DNA of 11,582 nt from Robiginitomaculum sp. GTDB taxonomy: Bacteria; Pseudomonadota; Alphaproteobacteria; Caulobacterales; Maricaulaceae. A model generated the notes under the pieces. It ran no database searches. It was not told the DNA's origin and was given only the letters and a program-made list of their open reading frames with translations. Below are positions 1-7,000 of the stretch, piece after piece; within the stretch, counting starts at the first letter, position 1, and every line of letters starts with the position of its first letter. The stretch is taken from NCBI GenBank assembly GCA_026982235.1, contig JALSHM010000396.1, positions 1 to 11,582 of the forward strand. The letters are read 5' to 3'. The position numbers and the translations under genes are program-made.

Positions 1-979
1 GGCCTTTTACGGCGCGTGTGTCTGTGCCAACTAAAACTGATGTGCAATCTGCGACACCTGTCGGACAATCACCAACCCGGCCACCAAATCCGCGCCGATA
101 GCGGTCTCGCTGGGCGCGGGCGCGCAGGCCGGCACCGTATTCTAGTCCGCCCTCTGTGATAGCGCTGACCTCAAGGCGGGCATCCAGATCGACAATACTT
201 TCCGCCGTCACATCCGCGTCATTCCTATCTAGGGCGGCAATGCCGACTTTGGCATGGCCGGAAAATACGGTTTGCAGTCCCCCGCCAAGCTTCTGTAGCC
301 ATGATGGTTTGGAACTACCGCGTAAGCCAGGGGCGGATTGGGGTGCGCTGGCATAACGAGGCGGTTGAGCTGTGCCGTAATTTTGGACGTATGCAGGCGC
401 TTGTTGTTGCTGTGCATTATAGCCGGGAATGCCAGCGGTAGCGGATGGATAGCCAGGTACCGTTCCTTGATAGCCATTTTGCGCCCATGCAGGGATTTGA
501 CCGGGCTTTTGCCCAAAGGGAGATTTTGTTGGTTGATTTTGTTGGCGCGTTTCTTGATAAGTTTTGTTGGCCCATGCTGGCACCTGAACAGACGCAGCGG
601 TTTGCGGGCTTTGCACTTGCGGCGCGCGCACTTGCGGTCTTTGAATGTTTGGTGATTGTGTAGCGGGTTTCTTGCCGGGATAATAAGCGCCGCCTGCCAA
701 GGTATTCCCGTAACTGGCATTTGGTTTTCGGTATTGTGACTGCACTTGTGAGGGCACATATACAGACGGTTTGGTCTGGATTTGCGTCCGAAATTGAGAT
801 TGTGCAGGCGATCGCGTAGGGGTGGCTGATTGAGATGCAGGCTGAGCGGGCTTTTCCCACGCTTTAGGTTTTTTATTGGCGAATGGAGAGTTGGACGCAG
901 GTCCAGCGACCGCCACAAGCGATATAGCCGCTAGTACCAATCCTGTACTCAAAAGTCCCATAAATTTAACGGACGCCAT
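1..979 (-). CDS. Porin-like outer membrane protein with Pro/Gln-rich linker, partial (C-terminus beyond window)
   Basis: The frame is open from an ATG at 979 to the left edge, giving 326 residues without a stop. AAGGG lies about 7 nt before the ATG. Residues 1-25 form a signal peptide (hydrophobic stretch MGLLSTGLVLAAISLVAVAG; cleavage probably near AVA-GPA). Residues 27-225 are low complexity, rich in Pro, Gln, Ser, Ala and Tyr, with degenerate repeats such as PAWANKTYQ (134-142) and PAWAQNGYQ (163-171). From about residue 236 the sequence becomes alternating and barrel-like (VFSGHAKVGIAAL, then SIVDLDARLEVSAITEGGLE and YGAGLRARAQRDR), as at the start of alphaproteobacterial general porins. 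C305 and C312 could form a disulfide in a first loop. A porin-type barrel is inferred because most of it is outside the window; the long disordered linker before the barrel is unusual for a classic porin. A second in-frame ATG lies at codon 7. Confidence 0.72.
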   Translation of the reverse strand, partial: MASVKFMGLLSTGLVLAAISLVAVAGPASNSPFANKKPKAWEKPAQPASQSATPTRSPAQSQFRTQIQTKPSVYVPSQVQSQYRKPNASYGNTLAGGAYYPGKKPATQSPNIQRPQVRAPQVQSPQTAASVQVPAWANKTYQETRQQNQPTKSPFGQKPGQIPAWAQNGYQGTVPGYPSATAGIPGYNAQQQQAPAYVQNYGTAQPPRYASAPQSAPGLRGSSKPSWLQKLGGGLQTVFSGHAKVGIAALDRNDADVTAESIVDLDARLEVSAITEGGLEYGAGLRARAQRDRYRRGFGGRVGDCPTGVADCTSVLVGTDTRAVKG

Positions 980-1028
980 AACCAAACCCTTAACAAAGAA
1001 TAAACAAGTTCGGTATGCAAATTTATAG

Positions 1029-1043
1029 CTAACAAAAGGTTAA
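1029..1043 (-). promoter_or_regulatory. CtrA-like binding site upstream of the porin-like gene
   Basis: Read on the minus strand the site is TTAACCTTTTGTTAG, that is TTAA-N7-TTAG, one base off the alphaproteobacterial CtrA consensus TTAA-N7-TTAA. It lies 50 nt upstream of the porin-like start codon, in the 254-nt gap after dapF. The match is seen; regulation by CtrA is inferred. Short AT-rich motifs occur by chance, so confidence is low. Confidence 0.3.
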
Positions 1044-1206
1044 CGAGTGCGGGTTTATAGGCGCGATCTTACTGCTATATTCCGATAAAAATGTTACGTT
1101 AGACGATCTATGGTGGGGGCGGCGGGACAAATAATCGCGCGATTGAAATCAATCTCGGTTTTCGAAGAAAATGCTCATATCAAACTTGGTTTAATAAAAA
1201 TATTTT

Positions 1207-1226
1207 CAATCACCTCATGTGGATTG
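1207..1226 (-). terminator. Weak candidate terminator after dapF
   Basis: Just past the dapF stop, the minus strand can fold as CAAT-(C)-CAC / loop ATGAG / GTG-ATTG, and is followed by a U-rich run (AAAATATTTTTATT). The stem is short and has a one-base bulge, so this is only a possible intrinsic terminator. Confidence 0.3.
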
Positions 1227-1233
1227 GCTATAC

Positions 1234-2076
1234 CTAAATATCCAAATGACCTTCAAACTCCAGCTCTACTGGGCCGGTCATGATGACGTGGTTGTCGGTT
1301 TCTCGCCATTCAATATGCAGCGTACCGCCGTCCATTATTATGTTGGCATTACGGCCTGCGCGGTTTTGGCGGTTTGCGGCAACCAAGGCGGCGCAAGCAC
1401 CTGTGCCACAGGCTTTGGTAATGCCGACCCCGCGCTCCCATACGCGGAGGCGAATTTCATTACGTGCGCGCATTTCGGCAAAACCCACATTGCACTGCTG
1501 CGGGAACAAGGGGTGATATTCGATCATGGGGCCGATTTTATCCACCGCTATGGCGTCCGCATTATCTACAAAAAATACGCAATGGGGATTGCCCATATTA
1601 ACCGCGCCAGGCCGGGCTAGTATCGGCGCATCTATGGGGCCGACTTTGACGTCGATGACATGTGTGTCCATATATTCCTTGAGCGGGATTTGCGCCCATT
1701 CGAGCTTGGGTGCGCCCATATCTACGGCCACGGAAAATTCGCCCATACGCTTGGTGGCGAGCAGTCCGGCATTGGTCTCCAGCACAATATCGTCCTGTCC
1801 GGTCTCGTTCATGACCAGCCAGGGAATACAGCGCGACGCATTCCCGCATGCATCAACTTCACCACCGTCCGCATTCCAGATTTCCATAAATACATGGGCG
1901 GCATCTGATTTAGTTTCTCGCATGACAATGATTTGATCCGCGCCCAATGCTCCCATAACCCCACCCTTGGTGGCGGTAGTTTTGGCTAGATCCGCCGTCA
2001 TAGAAAACCCAGGGCGCCCGCGCGCATCAAACACTCCAAACCGATTGCCCGCACCATTTAGAATCCAAAACTTCAT
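1234..2076 (-). CDS. dapF: Diaminopimelate epimerase
   Basis: The 280-residue product has the usual length for DapF, the cytosolic PLP-independent epimerase that converts LL- to meso-diaminopimelate for lysine and peptidoglycan synthesis. The family landmarks are in order: an N-terminal NGAGNRFGVFDAR segment (residues 7-19), the first catalytic cysteine C77 in DACGNASRC, the substrate-binding NPHCVFF segment (163-169), ERGVG (215-219), and the second catalytic cysteine C223 in ACGTGACA. The start is supported by the typical MKF-x-x-x-NGAGN N-terminus; no good Shine-Dalgarno is visible before it. The alphaproteobacterial form CGNASRC replaces the more common CGNGTRC. It stands alone: it diverges from rpmB and is followed on its own strand, after 254 nt, by the porin-like gene. 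Assignment is firm from the two Cys motifs. Confidence 0.97.
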   Translation of the reverse strand: MKFWILNGAGNRFGVFDARGRPGFSMTADLAKTTATKGGVMGALGADQIIVMRETKSDAAHVFMEIWNADGGEVDACGNASRCIPWLVMNETGQDDIVLETNAGLLATKRMGEFSVAVDMGAPKLEWAQIPLKEYMDTHVIDVKVGPIDAPILARPGAVNMGNPHCVFFVDNADAIAVDKIGPMIEYHPLFPQQCNVGFAEMRARNEIRLRVWERGVGITKACGTGACAALVAANRQNRAGRNANIIMDGGTLHIEWRETDNHVIMTGPVELEFEGHLDI

Positions 2077-2278
2077 AGGTAGGATATAGGCGGCGGGTTC
2101 AGATTGGGCAAGTGGCTATGAACGGCGATGGTTCACGATTATGCGCGGACGGCGATAAAACTGCTATTGCTGATGGGATGTTGGAAATTGCGCCGGATGT
2201 GGTTTTGATATGATGGACTTCGCGGAGTATTACGACTTTATTTAAGGCCAGTGCCGGGCAGGTGCATTTCTATAGTTT

Positions 2279-2304
2279 CAAGGTCAAAACACTACTTGAC
2301 CTTG
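2279..2304. promoter_or_regulatory. Perfect 9-bp inverted repeat (operator or hairpin) in the dapF/rpmB gap
   Basis: CAAGGTCAA (2279-2287) and TTGACCTTG (2296-2304) are exact inverted copies separated by 8 nt. Each arm presents TTGACC, a good -35-like hexamer, on opposite strands, and each is followed outward by TATAAG or TATAG-like sequence. This could be a symmetric operator, or an RNA hairpin if transcription begins outside it. The symmetry is seen; the role is inferred. Confidence 0.5.
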
Positions 2305-2325
2305 GGGTATAAGGTGGTTTATGTC
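2296..2325 (+). promoter_or_regulatory. rpmB: Candidate sigma-70-type promoter of rpmB
   Basis: TTGACC (2296-2301) is a near-consensus -35 hexamer. A weak -10 (TATGTC, 2320-2325) follows at 18 nt. The more attractive TATAAG at 2308-2313 is too close to act with this -35. A start about 65 nt before the L28 ATG would result. Confidence is low because the -10 is poor. Confidence 0.3.
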
Positions 2326-2395
2326 CCGCATTCCTAATTTTATGGGGCGGCGTGGCCGTACCCGCAGATATGATTTATTACTAAAGGACTTTGTC

Positions 2396-2698
2396 ATGGC
2401 ACGTCGTTGCGATCTTATGGGTACAGGCCCAATGAGCGGAAATAATGTTTCTCACTCGAAAGTGCGGACCAGACGCCGTTTTGAGCCAAATTTGTGCAAT
2501 GTCACATTGGCATCTGATATTTTGGGTCAAAAATTTAAAATGCGCGTCACTGCCGCGTCCTTGCGCACGGTTGATTTCAAAGGCGGTCTTGACGGCTTTT
2601 TGATGAATACCAAAAATGCTAAATTGACCGACAAAGCCAAAAAAATCAAACGCGCTTTGATTAAAAAAGCCGCAGAAGTTGAAACTGAAGCGGCTTAG
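2396..2698 (+). CDS. rpmB: 50S ribosomal protein L28
   Basis: The 100-residue product begins MARRCDLMGTGPMSGNNVSH, followed by TRRRFEPNL and TLASDILGQKFKMRVTAASL, and then the TVDFKGGLDGFL signature of L28, a small protein of the large ribosomal subunit. The start at 2396 is chosen because AAAGGA lies 7 nt upstream and L28 proteins begin at this MARRC/MSRxC position. The same frame is open 25 codons further upstream to an ATG at 2321 that has its own AAGGTGG, giving a possible Arg-rich N-terminal extension. The C-terminus ends in a Lys-rich, then Glu/Ala-rich tail of the length common in alphaproteobacteria. Its last 20 nt overlap the next gene, so the two are probably cotranscribed and translationally coupled. 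Confidence 0.97.
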   Translation: MARRCDLMGTGPMSGNNVSHSKVRTRRRFEPNLCNVTLASDILGQKFKMRVTAASLRTVDFKGGLDGFLMNTKNAKLTDKAKKIKRALIKKAAEVETEAA

Positions 2699-3419
2699 GC
2701 TAAACTTACGCCGCCGAACTAAGGCGGGTCTGTTATTTGCATTTGTCTTATTTCTGGGATGGCTCGCGGATCGTTTTGTCGCTCCGCGCCATTTGCTGTG
2801 GAAGCCTCTGGATATGGAGGCACCGATTGGCTTCGCCACTGGCACTAAAATCACACTTATTGCCCTAGGGCCAAGTTCTACCTGTATGAGTAAATTGGAC
2901 GAAGCGCGGCATTTGAGTTATGCGCAGGCCGCGCCCAAAAAGGATGGTGGAAAATGTGGCTGGAATATTGCGGCCACCATGACTAAAGCCTCTAACACCT
3001 CATTTCGCCCCAAACAGGTCACAGGGCAATGCCCGCTCATGCTAGCGTCTTATATCTGGCTCAAGCAAGTGGACAAAGACGCCCGCAAATATCTTGGGAG
3101 TGGCCTGAAAAAAGTGCACCATGCAGGCACTTATTCGTGTCGACGCCAGCGGGGCAACAATTCCGGAGCTTGGTCGGAACATGCCTTCGCTAATGCATGG
3201 GATGTGACCGGGTTCGAGCTTGAAGACGGGCGGGTCATCTCCGTTCTTAAGCATTGGCATAGCGACGGGAGCAAAGAGGGCCGCGCCAAAGCCAAGTTTT
3301 TGATAAAGTCCCGTAGCTCGGCCTGTCGCTTGTTCCGGGTGGTGCTGTCACCAGACTATAATGCCGCCCACAAAGACCATTTTCACCTTGATCAAGGGCC
3401 AAGCTTGTCCTGTCGGTAA
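2679..3419 (+). CDS. Extensin-family (Extensin-like C-terminal domain) M15-like periplasmic protein
   Basis: The 246-residue product has an N-terminal basic stretch and one membrane segment or uncleaved signal (about residues 16-30, AGLLFAFVLFLGWLA), then a periplasmic domain. It matches the bacterial extensin-like C-terminal family (PF06904): KCGW (92-95), QCPLMLASYIWL (117-128), a GTYSCR block (150-155), SEHAFANAWDVTGF (166-179), a SACRLFRVVLSPDYN block (214-228) and HKDHFHLD (231-238). The S-x-H-x6-D plus H-x-H pattern resembles the zinc ligands of M15 D,D-/L,D-carboxypeptidases (H168, D175, and H234 or H236), so a role on the cell wall is plausible but unproven. Six cysteines (69, 93, 118, 154, 216, 245) suggest disulfides in the periplasm. 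The start is TTG at 2679, inside the end of rpmB; no ATG occurs in frame before codon 46, past the membrane segment. Translation is likely coupled to rpmB. Confidence 0.85.
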   Translation: MKLKRLRLNLRRRTKAGLLFAFVLFLGWLADRFVAPRHLLWKPLDMEAPIGFATGTKITLIALGPSSTCMSKLDEARHLSYAQAAPKKDGGKCGWNIAATMTKASNTSFRPKQVTGQCPLMLASYIWLKQVDKDARKYLGSGLKKVHHAGTYSCRRQRGNNSGAWSEHAFANAWDVTGFELEDGRVISVLKHWHSDGSKEGRAKAKFLIKSRSSACRLFRVVLSPDYNAAHKDHFHLDQGPSLSCR

Positions 3420-3459
3420 ACCTGTATATAGTGCCCATATAAGTTGTTGAGGGAAGAGT

Positions 3460-3999
3460 ATGCACATAATCGGAATTATTATCGCCATTGCTACCGCAAT
3501 TTTTTGGGTAAGCCGTGCTGCACGTGGTGCGAGAGATGTTGCCGATGCTGCTAATACCTTGCGCAATATGCCGCGCCGTATGCACTTTAAAAATGAGGCT
3601 GGCAAACGTGGTTTGGATTTGATTGATACCCCTATGGAAGCCGCGACCATTCTTATGGTTAGTATTGCCAAGCTGTCCGATTATGCGGCAGCGCATGACG
3701 GTTTGCTTAGCGGTTCTTCGACCAGCCGCATTATCACAACCCTGAAATCCTATATGAGAATCTCTGCGGTTGAAGCGGACGAGCTTTTAACGCAAATGCG
3801 CTGGACGGTAAAAGATTTGACCCAGCCCGATACGGCACTCGCGCCCATGACCAATATTTTATCCGGGGCGATCAACCGCGCCGAAGCCGATGACCTCTCG
3901 GACATGCTGCGCAAAATATCCCATGCTGACGGCGACCCAAACCCCGAACAACGCGCCTTTATTGCGCGGGTGCGTGAGCGCTTGGGCTTGGAGGTTTAG
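3460..3999 (+). CDS. Membrane-anchored TerB-like domain protein
   Basis: The 179-residue product starts at an ATG preceded by GAGGGA at 5 nt. Residues 1-17 are hydrophobic (MHIIGIIIAIATAIFWV) and probably form an N-terminal anchor with the rest in the cytoplasm, followed by a basic/polar linker. Residues 53-179 look like an all-helical TerB/DjlA-type domain: the C-terminal part HADGDPNPEQRAFIARVRER (155-174), then LGL, is the family's acidic ADG-x-x-x-x-E-x-x-F pattern, while the paired N-terminal half (AATILMVSIAKLSDYAAAHD, 61-80) is more divergent. TerB domains occur in tellurite-resistance and chaperone-linked proteins but the biochemical role is unclear. It lies 40 nt after the extensin-family gene on the same strand, so it is probably the last gene of the rpmB unit. 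It converges with the giant surface gene only 40 nt away. A generic DUF protein remains possible. Confidence 0.65.
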   Translation: MHIIGIIIAIATAIFWVSRAARGARDVADAANTLRNMPRRMHFKNEAGKRGLDLIDTPMEAATILMVSIAKLSDYAAAHDGLLSGSSTSRIITTLKSYMRISAVEADELLTQMRWTVKDLTQPDTALAPMTNILSGAINRAEADDLSDMLRKISHADGDPNPEQRAFIARVRERLGLEV

Positions 4000-4039
4000 A
4001 GCATTTCAAAGCTCGTGAAAAACAGGGGTGGGAATCTTC

Positions 4040-7000
4040 CTAATCACTTTTAGGCGAGATCATATCCAATAGGCCTCGGGCGGAATTTTGGTCGAATTTG
4101 AAGCGGAATTTTAGGTAGGCACCTTGTTGGCTATATTCTGCCGCCGTGAAATCACGTTCTTTAAAGCCAACCACATTATAACCAAGGCTTATCCATACAT
4201 TATCCACTGGCGAAATGCCGATGGATGGACCATAAGCATAACTAAGTGTGTCGGATCCTTGTCCGTAGAGTAGGGAGCCATGTAGGCCAAGGTCGATTCG
4301 CTCGGTAATATCAAAACGGGTTTCCCCACCCAATAGATGGGTAAAGCCGCTAGTGCTTAGGCCATTGAAATCCGTTTTTACGTATTTAACACCGTAATTT
4401 CCAGCCAATTGCCAACGCTCATTTATCATTGTATTAGCGGTGAAATTATTGACTAATTTAGTTTTGTTGAGACCTGTTGGGCTGTTTTCTGTGCTTACAT
4501 CAAAGCGGTTTAAGAATACCAAGTCATCATTGCTACGGGGACGCCACGCAGTACCGATGCGTCCATCAATTCGTGATGAGCGACCGGAGGGGGCTAGCGT
4601 TCCAATTGTGTCTTGGTTTCTAAAATTGGCTCTGACTGCGCCTGCAAAAGATAGGGTTTCCGACACTTCCCGTGCAGCGGCAAAGCTAGCCGTGACGGAT
4701 TCTGAGTTAGTCGCGTCACGAACCTCTAGGCGGGCTGACACGCTGGTGTTTTCAGTGCGATAACCAAGCCCGAGATAGCCTGCTAAATAAGCTTCATTGG
4801 TTTCCAAAGCAGACACGGCGATATCGGGAGCAACTTGTTCTACTGTACTGTTATCGCCAAATATACGGCGATTAGTGAGTCCAAAAGATGTGCTCCATTT
4901 TTCATTAATTTGAAATTGCTGGTCGAGACCTATTGTGGCTCCTATGCGTCTGCCGCTATCTGAGGTAATCATATCAGAACCAGCCGAGATTTCCGTGCCG
5001 GCCCAAGGTGCGTAGCTAACGCCGATAGATGTGTTTTGACCCGCACCCCTAGCGCCGCCAAGTATGTCGTGGGTAACGCGGACGCTAGCTTTATCGGTGA
5101 TGGTTTTTTCTACGGACAAGCGAGTGCGCTCAGGGAAATCCTGTACGTCATCTTTACCGCCCAAAGGTTGTTCGCGGCTGGCTTGGATTGTAACGCCATG
5201 CTTAGGGATAGAGTAGCGCAGACTGGCTAATGCCAATACCGATTGTTTGCTCGTGCCAATGGCGGAGGCGTCTTTGACAGCCCGCAGACCTAGGGATGCG
5301 CTCAACTTTTCCCCGTCCTGGTTGATGGTAACTTCTGACAAGGTTCGTTTGCTACCAGTACCGAGATTTTCTTCTCTATACAGGCTCGCCGCGATATTAC
5401 GTGAGCCGCGACGCCCGGTAACTAGGTCTTCAAACTCGTTGAATTTATAGTCTACATTCAGGCCGTAGCGGCGGATATCGCTGGTCGCGGTACTACGTTG
5501 GCGAAGACCAAATCCGGCCTGTTCAGATCGCACATACATGCCTGCCGTAAATTTTTCACTGGTGTGATTGATTTCGGCCAAATAGGCATTAGCGGATATA
5601 TAATCTGCACTAGAGGTCTGACGGGCTCTGCTGAATGCATATTCACCCCGGAACTCTGTGCCCGAACCTAGCTTTGCGATAATTTCCGCCCCGGCCATGT
5701 CGGATTTACCGCCTGCATTATTACCATTACCGCCTTCGTGAACAAAGGTTGATCCGATTTGTACGCGCCCGCCCATGATTTGTTTTTGTATACGACCACC
5801 ATATGACAAATTGCGCTCGGCATCATTGGCAGTTTCGTAGTCCACCACAATAACATTAGGGTTAAACCCGCTGTCCGACACATTTACGGGTGCGCGGAAA
5901 ACAATCTCGCCCGTTAGGTAATCAATAGTATAGTCAAGATGGCGGATTAGGCGGCGGCTCTCTAGAATAACATCTGTCCGCACGCGGTCACGGGTCTCGA
6001 TAATGATAGTCTCTGAATTTGCCAAGAGTGAGCGGTTGGAGAGTTGATAAGGCCCACTGGTTCCGTCTGCTGCCAATTCGTCTTTGGCGAAGCCTTGATT
6101 GGTCTCTGCGCCGTACCCGATTGCTTGGAAGCTCTCGCCGAGATATTCAGATTTGATCCCGGAGAGGTGACGGTTATAGCGCGTTAATTTACCTTCTGTG
6201 ATATTAGTATCAAAATCACCGAACATTGCATAGAAGCTTTTCTTCTCTAGCTTTACGTAAACCGGGTAACGGCTAGCAGCTTCATACTCATTATAAGAAC
6301 GGTCACCATAAAGCGTATAATAAGCATTGGGGTCAATTTCGGTTCTAAAGTCGCCGTCGCGATTGCCCCGGCGTTTGTCTGTGTCAACGGCTAAGGTTAA
6401 AAGCCAATCGCCCTTGATCAGGCCTTTGGCAAAAAATGCAACACGGCCATCCGTCACCAAATCATCAGCTGCACCTGCAGCCAAGGCTACGGATTTATTT
6501 TTAAGGCTGTTGTAAGCGGCACTGCCTTCGGCTAGGCCAACGATAATCCAGTCGCGCTTCTCAGGCTCCAAATACATATATTGTTCAAGTTTGCGGCCAT
6601 TATCCAGTGTGACTGCAATGGTAATTTTACCGGTTTTTAAAGTTGGCTCAAGTTCAATACGGGCTATGCCATCGGCACCTACGACAATGTTGGCGCGCGC
6701 GGAATTTGGCGATACGAGTTCTTCTTCGCCCTCCAGCCGGGATTTATTGGCTAATCTATAAGGTGCCAGAATATCGATTTGCGCGATACGTCCTGCATGT
6801 ACCGGACGACCAGCTTCGTCCTCTAGGCGTACAGCCACTATAGGAGATGTGCGGCCATCTGCTATCAATATGGACTGATCGGGCAGGGCGCTTGCGCGGG
6901 CAATGTTTTTGACAAAATGAATGCTACGGCTCAGAGTTTTAACAATTGCGCCGGATTTGTCTTTGGCTATTGCCTCAAATTTATTGTCTCCTGCCAAAAT

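Larger units (their letters stand above)
2077..2395. other. Divergent intergenic region dapF / rpmB
   Basis: This 319-nt stretch must hold the start signals of dapF (minus) and rpmB (plus). The notable element is the inverted repeat at 2279-2304. The rpmB ribosome binding site AAAGGA (2383-2388) lies 7 nt before its ATG. The part from 2100 to 2278 shows nothing recognisable; a 31-codon frame at 2118-2213 has no visible Shine-Dalgarno and no recognisable similarity. Confidence 0.6.

Noticed and set aside
229..918. Long minus-strand frame of 229 codons in another phase of the porin-like gene
   Set aside because: The phase starting at 979 has a ribosome binding site, a signal peptide and a barrel-like region and stays open to the window edge; this frame is Arg/His/Pro-rich noise over it.
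2118..2213. 31-codon plus-strand frame (begins MNGDGSRLCADGDK) in the dapF/rpmB gap
   Set aside because: No ribosome binding site, no recognisable family and no support from neighbours; at most a decayed fragment.
2296..2313. TTGACC followed by TATAAG as an rpmB promoter
   Set aside because: The spacer is only 6 nt, far from the 16-18 nt needed.
4000..4039. TTTCA...TGAAA hairpin between the convergent TerB-like and giant surface genes as a bidirectional terminator
   Set aside because: The 5-bp AT-rich stem is too weak to support a call.
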